From positions 744,001 to 808,000 of the forward strand of contig NZ_PEAX01000001.1 of assembly GCF_002807685.1 (NCBI RefSeq): 64,000 nt of DNA, in the 5' to 3' direction. Under the pieces are notes generated by a model that was given only the letters and a program-made list of their open reading frames with translations, made no database searches and had not been told where the DNA came from. Source of the stretch: Neoalteromonas flava. GTDB lineage: Bacteria > Pseudomonadota > Gammaproteobacteria > Enterobacterales > Alteromonadaceae. The translations under genes and the position numbers were made by a program. Below, piece after piece: positions 25,701 to 35,508 of the stretch. How positions within the stretch are numbered: the first letter of the stretch is position 1; every line of letters begins with the position of its first letter.

Positions 25701-28484
25701 TTATTTGTCGATTCGAATGCCATATTGCTCAGCTAAGCGCGCCAGCGTTTGCTGTGACGTTGGCAGCTCCATAGTGCGCTGGTCGAGACGTCGTTGAGCT
25801 AGCACCGAATTTCCGGCAATTAAGAGCGTTTCAATGTAATTTAGAAAAATTTCTTCATTCCGCATTTGTGAGTTAACCACGCGGTCATACTCCGCCAACG
25901 CTTCATCTACTTTGCCTTGTGCACGGTAAATCTGGGCGAGCGTATCAGCAACCGCTGGATTATCGGGCGCTAACTCGAGGGCACGCTCCGCGTAAGTCAA
26001 CGCAGAATCTAGATCTTTTTCCTGCATCAACAAATAAGCCAAATTATTTAACGCAACATAATTCGTTGGGTCAGCTTCTGCCAGCGCGGCATACTCTTTA
26101 ATTGCCGCACTACTGTCTTGTTGAATCTTACGTTCTGCCAGCAGCATGCGCGCGCGCAAGTCATCTGGGTTTTCCTGCGCATGTGCCAACAATAATTCAT
26201 ACCCCGCTCGGGTATCGCCAGCGCCTTCAAGTGCAGCCAATAGGTTAAACAAATTTCTTAAGCTGTTGTTCGCTGTATACGCAACTCTTGCTGGCTCAAC
26301 AGCTTCAGCAAAGCGCCGCTCAGCGAGAAAATTCCGCGCCTTAACACCTTGCGCAAATGGCGTACTTGCCACAGCCTCAGGCAGCTTGGTCAATTCCGTT
26401 CGAGACGCTGCCACGTCTGGTTTGAGATTGAAAAAATGGGCCCGCAATAGCTGGATTTGGGGGTCTTGTCGTTTCTCCAAAAACTGCTTTGTAATTGCCA
26501 ACGCTTTGTCGATACCACCTGACATATCCAACATTAGCAACATGCCCAGTGCCGCATTCTTGTCATAGGGAAACAACGAAATCCATTGTTCAAAGTGTTG
26601 CTCAGCATCAGCAAACTGCCCTAATTGTACGAGCGTTTGCCCTTTTAATTGCCAAAAGTCGCGCGGCGTGGTGGGTCCTGGTGCTATGCGAGATAGGCTT
26701 GCTAAAGCAGCATCAAGCTCACCATCAGTAGCCTGCATACGAGCCAGCAAAAGTCGTAAATCCACATCGTTTGGCTTGGCTTGCAATTGTTGATTTATCA
26801 AGGCAAAGACATTTTGCGTGTTCCCCTGCTCACGCTCGAGTAAGTAAAGTAAAGCAAGGGCATTAGGGTTACCCGGAGACTGCTGTAGTACTTTTTGCGT
26901 GCCAGCAATACCTCCACTCGTATCGCCTTGCTGAGCGATAAAACGCGCATGAGCGAGCAAAACGGTGCTGTCATTTGGCGCAAGCTGCAACGCTTGTTGG
27001 TATTCTGCTAATGCAGCTGCATTGTCGTCGTTACGTTGCGCAATTTCAGCGGCGAGCAAGTAAGCCTGCGGCTCATTGGGCGACGTCGCCTTCCAATTGT
27101 CAGCTAGTTCAGTGGCTTTATCCAGCTGGCCGGTAGCTAAGTAGGCCGTGGCTAGGGTGGACTGAGCCGTTACTGAATCTGGCGCTTGTTCAGCAGCCTG
27201 CTCTAAATTAATAATGCCTTCGACTTGATTGAGTGATAACTGCAAAATCCCGGTGCGAAGTAGATTCTCAGTACCATCGCCGAGCTGTTGGGTGCGCTGC
27301 AACATGGTTTTAGCATCTGCAATGTTTCCCGCTTTCGCCAGCTCGTATCCCGCTCGGGAGAACAAACTCGCATCCTCACTATTTTGGGTTTGTAGGCGCT
27401 GTAACGAAGCCGAGGCATCGTTAGCCATTCCTAATTGCAATTGGCTCGCCGCCAATAGCTTCAGACCAGCATGATCATCCGGTAGCTGCGGCGCAATCAG
27501 CGATAAATGCAGGTTGGCCGATTCATAGTCTTTTAATTGAAACGCAGCATACCCTGCGACTAAGCGTAAAACAGGGTCACTACTGCCAGCATCCAGTGCA
27601 GTTTCTAAGTGACCATATGCACGTTCAAATTGCCCCTTTTCACTTAAAATAATCCCCTTTAGCTGATTAAGCATCGGGTTCTTTTCAGCCAATTCGAGTA
27701 AATCATCGACATAAGGCTCCGCTTGCTCAGTTTTACCCAGCTCAACCAATAATGAGGCCAGCATGAACTTGGTATTTGAATCTTCAGGGTACGCGCTTAA
27801 ATATTCTGCATAGGTCGCAATAGCGGTTTCATTATCATTTGCTTGCAACTGCAAGCGCGCCAAGGTGAGTAACGCATCGCGGTTTAACGGCGCTTGTGCA
27901 TAGGTGTCTTGGGCAATGGCCAAAGCAGCGGCATTATCGTCTTGCAAAACTGCATCCACTACTTTCACCAGCCCTAAGTAAGCAGAATTGGTGTCTACTT
28001 TAAGTAATTCGTCGGTCAACGCACGTGCTTGCTCGATATCGCCTAACTCCACCAATGATTGCAGTTTAAAAAAGCCAACTTCAACTTGCTCAGCTGGGGT
28101 CAGTTCAGCCATTTGATGGTCGACTTCGGCCAACGCATTCACTGCTCCCGTGCGGCGATAGGCTTGAGATAGAAAAGGAATAACTTGTGCTGGCGGGTGA
28201 CCATTATCCAACGCTCGCTGCAATTCCTTTTCCGCGCTGGCAAAGTCACTTTGGGCTAAATAAAGTTTACCTAGCTGCACCCGTGCTTCTGTTGCTTTTG
28301 GATTAAGTTGAATGGCATTTTTCAGTTCAACAATGGCAGCTTTGGTATTGTCTTGTTGAATGTACGCTTGAGCCGCTGATATGTGTTCTTCAGGGGTCTT
28401 TTTTGAACAACCCGACAAACTCAAACTCACCGCCAAGGCCAAACCTGTCAAGCTGATGGTGAGGGCTTTATTACGTCGCTGCAT
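25701..28484 (-). CDS. PEP-CTERM-system-type TPR lipoprotein (PrsT-like)
   Basis: A 927-residue lipoprotein: the lipobox LSGC places the lipid-modified cysteine at residue 26, and the rest is a continuous array of about 25 TPR motifs, such as AAIVELKNAIQLNPKATEARVQLGKLYL (partly) and AADTLAQIYRAQGKVDEALAEY-like repeats at the end. Length, lipobox and the first repeat fit the PrsT family found with exosortase (XrtA) exopolysaccharide loci. No exosortase, PEP-CTERM protein or EPS gene is in the window. The start has AAGGAT upstream. Confidence 0.8.
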   Translation of the reverse strand: MQRRNKALTISLTGLALAVSLSLSGCSKKTPEEHISAAQAYIQQDNTKAAIVELKNAIQLNPKATEARVQLGKLYLAQSDFASAEKELQRALDNGHPPAQVIPFLSQAYRRTGAVNALAEVDHQMAELTPAEQVEVGFFKLQSLVELGDIEQARALTDELLKVDTNSAYLGLVKVVDAVLQDDNAAALAIAQDTYAQAPLNRDALLTLARLQLQANDNETAIATYAEYLSAYPEDSNTKFMLASLLVELGKTEQAEPYVDDLLELAEKNPMLNQLKGIILSEKGQFERAYGHLETALDAGSSDPVLRLVAGYAAFQLKDYESANLHLSLIAPQLPDDHAGLKLLAASQLQLGMANDASASLQRLQTQNSEDASLFSRAGYELAKAGNIADAKTMLQRTQQLGDGTENLLRTGILQLSLNQVEGIINLEQAAEQAPDSVTAQSTLATAYLATGQLDKATELADNWKATSPNEPQAYLLAAEIAQRNDDNAAALAEYQQALQLAPNDSTVLLAHARFIAQQGDTSGGIAGTQKVLQQSPGNPNALALLYLLEREQGNTQNVFALINQQLQAKPNDVDLRLLLARMQATDGELDAALASLSRIAPGPTTPRDFWQLKGQTLVQLGQFADAEQHFEQWISLFPYDKNAALGMLLMLDMSGGIDKALAITKQFLEKRQDPQIQLLRAHFFNLKPDVAASRTELTKLPEAVASTPFAQGVKARNFLAERRFAEAVEPARVAYTANNSLRNLFNLLAALEGAGDTRAGYELLLAHAQENPDDLRARMLLAERKIQQDSSAAIKEYAALAEADPTNYVALNNLAYLLMQEKDLDSALTYAERALELAPDNPAVADTLAQIYRAQGKVDEALAEYDRVVNSQMRNEEIFLNYIETLLIAGNSVLAQRRLDQRTMELPTSQQTLARLAEQYGIRIDK

Positions 28485-28679
28485 ACAAAATCCTTGTTGA
28501 ACTTGTTTTTTTCGTCTTGGTGCTGACCAAAGACGCAGTATTCATGGTATAGGTTCAGGTTATCGAATATACTATTACCTTTGCAACACGCAAGCGGTGT
28601 TTGTTATTCAATCAACAGTCCATCATGGTGGGCGTGACATGACTGCTTGGTTTAGCCTCGCCCAATATCAGGATCCACA

Positions 28680-30455
28680 ATGACTCAAAATGTCGATATC
28701 AGCTTTCGCGACCTTAAGCTTCCCGAAACCATCTTACAAGCCTTAGAGAAGGTTGGCTACGAGAAGCCTTCCCCTATTCAGGCTGAAAGTATTCCTTTGT
28801 TGCTTGAAGGGCATGACCTTCTAGGACAAGCTCAAACCGGTACCGGTAAGACGGCAGCGTTCGCATTGCCCATGCTCGCACAGCTCGACGTCGACGCAGT
28901 ATTGCCGCAGTTATTAGTGCTAGCACCCACCCGAGAATTGGCGATTCAAGTTGCTGAAGCATTTCAAGTGTACGCCAGCTTTTCGAAAAAGATCCGCGTG
29001 TTACCCATTTACGGCGGCCAGTCCTATGACAACCAAATCCGCCAGCTAAAACGCGGCGTTCAAGTGGTTGTTGGAACACCAGGACGCGTAATCGATCATA
29101 TCAATCGCGGCACCCTCAAACTGGGTGAGTTACGTTTCCTAGTTCTTGATGAGGCTGACGAAATGTTACGTATGGGCTTTATTGATGACGTCGAGCATAT
29201 CTTAAGTCACGCTCCGAAGGAACGACAAACTGCGCTGTTCTCGGCGACGATGCCAGAACCGATCCGTAAAATTACCCAGCGTTACTTAAATGACCCTAAA
29301 CACGTAAAGATTGCTTCGAAAGTTACTACCGCGAGTACCATCCGTCAGCGTTTTTGTCAGGTTGCTGGTCATCACAAATTAGAAGCTTTAACCCGGATCA
29401 TGGAAGTTGAAAGCTTTGATGGCATGATCATCTTCGTGCGCACCAAAACTGCAACTGTAGAACTCGCCGAGAAACTCTCCGCACGCGGCTATGACGTGGA
29501 ACCTCTGAATGGAGATATCCCGCAGAATGCACGAGAGCGCACCGTTGAACGTTTAAAGCAGGGCAAGATCGATGTTCTCGTGGCAACTGACGTGGTAGCC
29601 CGTGGTTTGGATGTTGAGCGTGTCAGTCACGTGATCAACTTTGATATCCCGTATGATTCTGAATCCTATGTACATCGTATCGGCCGTACGGGTCGAGCGG
29701 GCCGTCAGGGTGACGCAATCTTATTCATTAACTATCGTGAAAAGCGCCTGTTAGCGTCAATTGAAAAAACCACTAAGCAACGTATTGAGCAAATGGACAT
29801 TCCATCCATCAATGAGTTAAATCAATCACGTTTATCACGCTTTAAGCAAAGTGTGATAGATGCGTTGCAGGATGATTCCATAGAGCAGTTCTTGCCGGTT
29901 ATCGAGGCGATCCAAAGCGAAAATGAAGTCGCGCCCGAGCAATTACTGGCGGCACTGGCTAAACTGGCGCAGGGCGATGAGCCACTGCTGTTAAACGAAT
30001 CTGATCGACCCGACCTGCACAGTAAACCGAAACGCGACGATACCCGCGGCCCCCGTGCAGATCGAGGCGAACGCAAAGATCGTGGCGAGCGTGGTGAGCG
30101 TGGTGAGCGCCGTAAGCCAGCTCGTAGTAGCCAGCCGGATGCAGATAAGCAACGTTTCCGTATCGAATGCGGGCATGCACATGGTGCTAAGCCAGGGAAC
30201 ATTGTTGGCGCGATTGCCAATGAAGCGAATATTAGTAGCAAACATATTGGCGCCATCGAAATTTACGACACTTTTAGCACCGTAGACTTACCCAAGGGTA
30301 TGCCACCAGAAACTCGTGAAGTTTTGAAAAATACCCGTGTAGCAGGTCAGCGCCTGAATATTCGCGAATGGTCAGATCAACCTCCTCGTAAAGGTGGGAA
30401 AGGAAAACCTGAGCGCGGCGGTCAAGATAAGCGACGTAAACCTAAAATTGACTAG
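28680..30455 (+). CDS. deaD: DEAD-box RNA helicase DeaD/CsdA
   Basis: A 591-residue helicase. Motifs: Q-motif GYEKPSPIQ, Walker A AQTGTGKT, PTRELAIQ, DEAD in LVLDEADEMLRMGF, SAT, and the second-domain motifs ATDVVARGLDV and HRIGRTGRAGR. After residue 375 come a dimerisation-like region, an Arg/Gly/Asp-rich linker with repeated RGER, and a DbpA-type RNA-binding domain near 485-565 (IVGAIANEANISSKHIGAIEI). It unwinds RNA in ribosome assembly, mRNA decay and cold adaptation. cysG begins 3 bases after the stop. Confidence 0.94.
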   Translation: MTQNVDISFRDLKLPETILQALEKVGYEKPSPIQAESIPLLLEGHDLLGQAQTGTGKTAAFALPMLAQLDVDAVLPQLLVLAPTRELAIQVAEAFQVYASFSKKIRVLPIYGGQSYDNQIRQLKRGVQVVVGTPGRVIDHINRGTLKLGELRFLVLDEADEMLRMGFIDDVEHILSHAPKERQTALFSATMPEPIRKITQRYLNDPKHVKIASKVTTASTIRQRFCQVAGHHKLEALTRIMEVESFDGMIIFVRTKTATVELAEKLSARGYDVEPLNGDIPQNARERTVERLKQGKIDVLVATDVVARGLDVERVSHVINFDIPYDSESYVHRIGRTGRAGRQGDAILFINYREKRLLASIEKTTKQRIEQMDIPSINELNQSRLSRFKQSVIDALQDDSIEQFLPVIEAIQSENEVAPEQLLAALAKLAQGDEPLLLNESDRPDLHSKPKRDDTRGPRADRGERKDRGERGERGERRKPARSSQPDADKQRFRIECGHAHGAKPGNIVGAIANEANISSKHIGAIEIYDTFSTVDLPKGMPPETREVLKNTRVAGQRLNIREWSDQPPRKGGKGKPERGGQDKRRKPKID

Positions 30456-30458
30456 AGC

Positions 30459-31868
30459 ATGCGCTATTTTCCACTGTTTATTGATACTCAGCACAGTGAT
30501 GTGCTGATTGTTGGCGGCGGCGAGGTTGCCGCCCGCAAACTTGAATTATTGTTAAAATCAGAAGCTACTATCACGCTCGTCTCGCCTTGGTGTTGCGAGA
30601 CAGTAGAACGACTTGCCTTAGCAAATGACATTACGCTGATCCGACGCGTGTTTAACGATAATGACATTGCCGACAAGCAGCTCATTTTCGTAGCCACCGA
30701 TGACCCTGAGGTCAATCAACATGTGCACGATCTTGCTGTCGCTAAGGGTATCTTAGTCAATGTGGTCGATAATACCCCGCTGTGTAAATTTATAACGCCG
30801 TCGATTGTTGATCGCTCACCGATTGTCATTGCTATGAGTTCAGGCGGCGTAGCACCCGTACTATTGCGTTATCTGCGCCAAAAGCTGGAAAGCATTATTC
30901 CTCAGAATATCGCCGCGCTCGGTGCGTTTTCGGAGCGCATGCGCGAATGGGTAAAAGCACGCACTCGCTCTGTGACCGAACGACGCTATCTTTGGGAAGA
31001 CGTATTTGATGGCGATATCGCTGAGGACATTGTGCAAGGGAGAGAAGTAAATGCCGAGCGCAAGCTGACCGCATTGGTAGAGCAATATCAGCAGCAAAAC
31101 CGCATAACAGGCCAGGTCTATTTAGTCGGCGCGGGGCCGGGCGATCCCGACCTACTCACATTCAGAGCACTGCGCCTGATGCAAAAAGCCGACGTAGTCA
31201 TCTATGACCGCTTAGTCTCTCCACAAATTTTGGAATTGGTGCGCAGAGACGCAGAAAAGATTTACGTTGGAAAGGAAAAAAGCCGTCATACATTACCCCA
31301 GGATGAAATCAATCAACTGCTGGTGAAGCATGCCTTAGCCGGTGAACGTGTGGTGCGGTTGAAAGGCGGAGATCCGTTCATTTTTGGCCGTGGTGGCGAG
31401 GAAATACAAGCATTGTTGGCGCATAAGATTAGCTTTGAAGTCGTTCCAGGCATTACTGCTGCGACCGGTGCATCAACCTACGCAGGGATCCCTTTAACCC
31501 ATCGCGACCATGCTCAATCGGTAGTCTTCGCTACCGGGCATTTAAAAGACGACAGTATCGATTTAAATTGGTCAGCACTCGCACACAGTAATCAAACCAT
31601 CGTTTTTTACATGGGGCTCACAGGGCTGCCGATTATTGTCAAAGAGCTCATGGCGCATGGGATGGCAGCGACAACGCCGATCGCGCTAGTCGAATCTGCA
31701 ACCTTATCACACCAACGCGTGGTAACAGGTACCTTGGAAACGATTGAAAATTCTGCAAATCAGGTTGACATTAAGCCGCCAACATTGATTATTGTAGGCG
31801 GTGTGGTGAGTTTGCACCAACAACTCAATTGGTACCAAACATGCGAAAATATGGGATCACAACATTAA
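30459..31868 (+). CDS. cysG: Siroheme synthase
   Basis: A 469-residue trifunctional CysG. Residues 1-205 are the CysG-B dehydrogenase/ferrochelatase (NAD-binding VLIVGGGEVAARK; SSGGVAPVLLRYLRQ), and 215-465 the uroporphyrinogen-III methyltransferase (VYLVGAGPGDPDLLT, VRLKGGDPFIFGRGGEE, GITAATGASTYAGIPLTHRD). It makes siroheme for sulfite and nitrite reductases. No cys or nir genes adjoin. The gene follows deaD without a gap and overlaps the next gene by 28 bases. Confidence 0.95.
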   Translation: MRYFPLFIDTQHSDVLIVGGGEVAARKLELLLKSEATITLVSPWCCETVERLALANDITLIRRVFNDNDIADKQLIFVATDDPEVNQHVHDLAVAKGILVNVVDNTPLCKFITPSIVDRSPIVIAMSSGGVAPVLLRYLRQKLESIIPQNIAALGAFSERMREWVKARTRSVTERRYLWEDVFDGDIAEDIVQGREVNAERKLTALVEQYQQQNRITGQVYLVGAGPGDPDLLTFRALRLMQKADVVIYDRLVSPQILELVRRDAEKIYVGKEKSRHTLPQDEINQLLVKHALAGERVVRLKGGDPFIFGRGGEEIQALLAHKISFEVVPGITAATGASTYAGIPLTHRDHAQSVVFATGHLKDDSIDLNWSALAHSNQTIVFYMGLTGLPIIVKELMAHGMAATTPIALVESATLSHQRVVTGTLETIENSANQVDIKPPTLIIVGGVVSLHQQLNWYQTCENMGSQH

Positions 31869-32815
31869 CCGTTGTCACTATAAGTCTATTGATAGCGCCA
31901 TGGTCTGTCGCTACGCAAACCAACTTTAGTCGCTCTGCCCAACCCACTGCGATCCAGTATAGTTACACGTGGTTAGATGAAACTCGAAAGCCTCATCAGT
32001 TGACGTTTGCGCTCGACAGGGATGCCATCGCAACATTACCTACGACGCAGCGCAGCTATCAGCCCACAATCGCCCAACGTCATGTGATTGTTTCACTGTA
32101 TCATCATGCGCGCACTTACGACCCACGTGAAGTAAGGGTTGATATAAAGCCCCATGGAGAAACCATTGATATTACAGTAGCCAGCCGGTTCCCTGAAAAA
32201 ATCGCTGAATATCAGCGCGATATGCGCGAACAGGAGAAGGCAGCGTTTGCCGAATACCTTTACAAAAATTATTACGAGCAGTACCAAACACGCTTTAATG
32301 AAAACGCCATTAAACCTGACCATATTCGTTATATTCAAGAAAGCACCCGCGCCCTGATCCCGCTTTCTCAAGCGCTATACGAACAACTCGATCAACAAAG
32401 CGATGCGCGCAACTACATCAATTTGCTACTGGGTTGGATCCAAAGTATCCCCTATTCCACCTTAGAGGATCGTATAGAAACCAACGGATCCGGTTTTTTG
32501 CCACCCATCACATTGCTGAATCAGAATAAAGGGGATTGTGATAGCAAGTCGGTGCTGGCTGCAGCGATTATTCGCGCCTTTTTACCGAACGTACCAATGA
32601 AGATGGTCTTACTAAGGGATCACGCTCTTCTGGCCATTAGCCTAACTGTTAAAGGCGACGATGAAAGTCTTATGATTGATGGTATACCTTTTGTGTTACT
32701 GGAACCCACCGGCCCGTTGCAATTACCTCTCGGTCAAATTGGTGATACTACTTTATTAGCCATCCAACAAGGCGGCTATACCACGCAAACCATTCCAGTA
32801 TTAACATTGAATTAA
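31841..32815 (+). CDS. Secreted transglutaminase-like protein
   Basis: A 324-residue protein with a signal peptide (MRKYGITTLTVVTISLLIAP) and a C-terminal transglutaminase-like core: GDCDSKSVLAAAIIRAF supplies a candidate catalytic Cys, RDHALLAI a His and LEPTGP an acidic residue, in the order Cys-His-Asp/Glu. The first half has no motif I know. Enzymes of this fold cleave or cross-link peptides, and some act in surface adhesin release. The ATG lies inside the end of cysG (28-base overlap), so the two are co-translated. Confidence 0.65.
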   Translation: MRKYGITTLTVVTISLLIAPWSVATQTNFSRSAQPTAIQYSYTWLDETRKPHQLTFALDRDAIATLPTTQRSYQPTIAQRHVIVSLYHHARTYDPREVRVDIKPHGETIDITVASRFPEKIAEYQRDMREQEKAAFAEYLYKNYYEQYQTRFNENAIKPDHIRYIQESTRALIPLSQALYEQLDQQSDARNYINLLLGWIQSIPYSTLEDRIETNGSGFLPPITLLNQNKGDCDSKSVLAAAIIRAFLPNVPMKMVLLRDHALLAISLTVKGDDESLMIDGIPFVLLEPTGPLQLPLGQIGDTTLLAIQQGGYTTQTIPVLTLN

Positions 32816-32886
32816 TCCGAGAGGTGCTGGTTTCGTGAGTGAATTTGGAAGCGATAACACTGCCCGTGATTTATCGCTTGGAGCGA

Positions 32887-33843
32887 TCATATTGCAGATT
32901 TATTAGTCACTTTGAACGTTTCAATACACGTCTGGTTACGCCCATTTTCCTTGGCTTTATATAGCAGTTTGTCGGCCTCATCGTAGAGGTCGCTATCGTG
33001 GCTGAAAGTCGTTGGTCTGACGTGAAGCGCGCCAATACTCACTGTTAAGCGGTCTTCTACTTTGGATGCTGCATGTGGAATATTCGTATCGTTAATTGCC
33101 ATGTGGATGCGCTGGGTAATCGCCTCAAGTGCGCCCTGATCCACATCTGGCAATAGTAAGGCAAACTCCTCACCGCCGACGCGGGCAGCCAGGTCCTGAC
33201 TGCGTTTAGCTATCCGGTTTAGCACTTTCGCTACTTCTTTAAGGGCTTCATCACCTTTACCGTGGCCATAGTGATCATTGAATTGCTTAAAATAATCAAT
33301 ATCCAGCAAAATTAAGCCTAAATCGCGCTGTTCGGCAACACTGTCAGTCACCAGCTCTGCTAGGTATTGGTCAAATTTACGCCGATTAGCAATGCGTGTA
33401 AGGCCATCCGCATCTGCATAAGCTTTGAGCAGATCATTCTTAAGTTTTAACTCGATCTGCATACCTATACGTGCCATTGCTAAGGGCAACTGAAATGGCT
33501 TGCGCACATAGTCCACGGCACCTAACTGTAATCCGCGCAACTCATCATCGGTGGAACCCTCGCCAGTGACAAAAATGACGGGAATGGATTTAGTCGATTC
33601 GTGCCGTTTAAGGTGGCGCAGCACCTCAAATCCATCCATATCCGGCATACGAATGTCCAACAGAATAAGGTCAACCACTCGATGACTCAAAAAATCCAGG
33701 GCTTGCTGGCCCGAACCGGCAATGTGCACCCAATATTTTTGTTGCAGCGCAAGACTAAGAATTTCAGCGTTGATAGGCTCGTCGTCTACGATCAACACGG
33801 ATGCTTTATGACTCTCTAACTTTTCAAACAAAAGCTCGGTCAT
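32887..33843 (-). CDS. Response regulator with GGDEF domain (diguanylate cyclase)
   Basis: A 318-residue protein with an N-terminal receiver (residues 14-130; phospho-acceptor Asp in LILLDIRMPDMDG) and a GGDEF domain (150-305) with the active-site GGEEF in RVGGEEFALL. The product-inhibition site RSQD lies five residues before it. Phosphorylation should drive dimerisation and c-di-GMP synthesis, as in PleD/WspR types. It is transcribed alone, convergent with the transglutaminase-like gene; its kinase is not adjacent. Confidence 0.93.
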   Translation of the reverse strand: MTELLFEKLESHKASVLIVDDEPINAEILSLALQQKYWVHIAGSGQQALDFLSHRVVDLILLDIRMPDMDGFEVLRHLKRHESTKSIPVIFVTGEGSTDDELRGLQLGAVDYVRKPFQLPLAMARIGMQIELKLKNDLLKAYADADGLTRIANRRKFDQYLAELVTDSVAEQRDLGLILLDIDYFKQFNDHYGHGKGDEALKEVAKVLNRIAKRSQDLAARVGGEEFALLLPDVDQGALEAITQRIHMAINDTNIPHAASKVEDRLTVSIGALHVRPTTFSHDSDLYDEADKLLYKAKENGRNQTCIETFKVTNKSAI

Positions 33844-33910
33844 TTATAATTCTTCCTCAACTCAAACTCCATGCAAAGTGACAAATTTTCTATTCCAGCG
33901 AAATGTTTGA

Positions 33911-35308
33911 TTATAGCTCTTGTTCCGCAAACTCAGCCAAGCGACTGCGCACTACACCGTCGAGATTTATCGTTGCGCTGCCAGAGAAATTTTTAAACTT
34001 CTCAACAATATACGTTAAACCAGAAGTTACCGCACTCAAATAATTACTGTCTATTTGTGCCAGGTTACCGCTACAGATGAGTTTAGTCCCTTCACCACAA
34101 CGGGTGATAATCGTTTTTAATTGCGAAGCTGTCAGGTTTTGCGATTCATCCAACAGCACAATGGCATTTTGCAAGCTGCGCCCGCGCATGAAATTTACCG
34201 ACTTAAACTGAATATTGGCTTTTTCCATGATATAGCTCATTGAGCCTTTGGTGTTTTCGTCGTTTTTATGTAGGACTTCAAGGGAATCGGTAATTGCCGC
34301 CAACCAAGGGGCCATCTTTTCTTCTTCGGTACCCGGTAAGAAGCCAATCGATTCTGCGATTTCTGGTGTGCTACGTGTGACGATGATCTTGTCATACATA
34401 TTACGTTCCACGGTCATTTCCAGTGCTGCGGCTAGAGCCAATAAAGTTTTACCGGAACCGGCAGGGCCGGTTAAAATGACCAAATCAATATGCGGGTCGA
34501 GTAAGGCATGGAAAGCTAATGCCTGACCAATATTCTTTGGTGTAATGCCCCAGGCATGCCGACCCATTAAGCGTTCATAACCGAGATCCAGCACGTCCAT
34601 GGTATCTTCATCCATCGACTCCACTAAACCAGCAAAATGGTTAGTATCATCGAGTAGAAACTCGTTGATGTAGGCTTCTGGTAAAACTTTGCGGGGTAAC
34701 GTATGAATAGTATCACGTCCCTCAGTGCGGCTATCTACAGATTTAATCTGACTCCAGAAATCCCCTTCAAAACGATGGTAACCTTTGGATAAATATTTAA
34801 TATCACTGATCAATTGGTCAGTACGATAGTCTTCCACCAAAGCCAATCCAGCCCCTTTGGCTTTAAGGCGCATATTGATATCTTTAGTTACTAAAATGAC
34901 CGGCCTTGGTGCGCAGGTACGCTGCAAGTGCAACGCAACATTTATAATGCGGTTGTCATTTTCATTACTGGTGAATACTTGTTGGGATTCCGGCATATTT
35001 AGATCAGCAAAGATCGACAATGTCCCCGTCGGCGCAGACTCGCCTGCGGTCATGCCTGCCATCGACACACCCTTTAGCATATCGTCAGGTGTGGCATCAT
35101 GGAGTAGGTCTTCCATTGCGCGAATAGAAACACGCGCGTCCCGCGCCACATCTTTCTTGCTGTCTTTGATATAGTCCAGTTCTTCGAGAACTGTCATCGG
35201 TACAACAACATCATTTTCTTTAAACGAGAGAAAGGCGAGCGGTTCGTGTAGAAGAATATTAGTATCAAGCACATACAACTTTGTGGTGGGTACTTTCTTT
35301 TTTGGCAT
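33911..35308 (-). CDS. PIN-PhoH protein (PhoH2-type ATPase/ribonuclease)
   Basis: A 465-residue fusion: an N-terminal PIN nuclease domain (residues 9-150, YVLDTNILLHEPLAF with its metal-binding Asp) and a C-terminal PhoH ATPase (235-440, Walker A TGPAGSGKTLLAL, Walker B IVLLDESQNLT). PhoH2 proteins have sequence-specific RNA-unwinding and cleaving activity; gammaproteobacterial copies are stand-alone, as here, without an upstream antitoxin gene. It is divergent from rapA across 200 bases. Confidence 0.9.
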   Translation of the reverse strand: MPKKKVPTTKLYVLDTNILLHEPLAFLSFKENDVVVPMTVLEELDYIKDSKKDVARDARVSIRAMEDLLHDATPDDMLKGVSMAGMTAGESAPTGTLSIFADLNMPESQQVFTSNENDNRIINVALHLQRTCAPRPVILVTKDINMRLKAKGAGLALVEDYRTDQLISDIKYLSKGYHRFEGDFWSQIKSVDSRTEGRDTIHTLPRKVLPEAYINEFLLDDTNHFAGLVESMDEDTMDVLDLGYERLMGRHAWGITPKNIGQALAFHALLDPHIDLVILTGPAGSGKTLLALAAALEMTVERNMYDKIIVTRSTPEIAESIGFLPGTEEEKMAPWLAAITDSLEVLHKNDENTKGSMSYIMEKANIQFKSVNFMRGRSLQNAIVLLDESQNLTASQLKTIITRCGEGTKLICSGNLAQIDSNYLSAVTSGLTYIVEKFKNFSGSATINLDGVVRSRLAEFAEQEL

Positions 35309-35508
35309 CCGTTACTCCAGTTAGTTACCACGACAGCTGTTGCGACGTTGAAAGAAAATCGCTCCAGCGATACCTTCACAATAGTAAAGTTTGCGTCGCT
35401 TCGCACCTGATTTTTTCGAGTTTTTTTCACCATCCACCGATTAACAGTGACTTTGCTACACTTATCGCTACAATACCGCCGCTTTGATATTGAGACGGAG
35501 TTAGTGGA

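Noticed and set aside
29822-30256. 144-codon open frame antisense to the end of deaD
   Set aside because: It is rich in Ser and Arg because it is the complement of the Arg/Gly-rich RGER linker of DeaD; no independent support.
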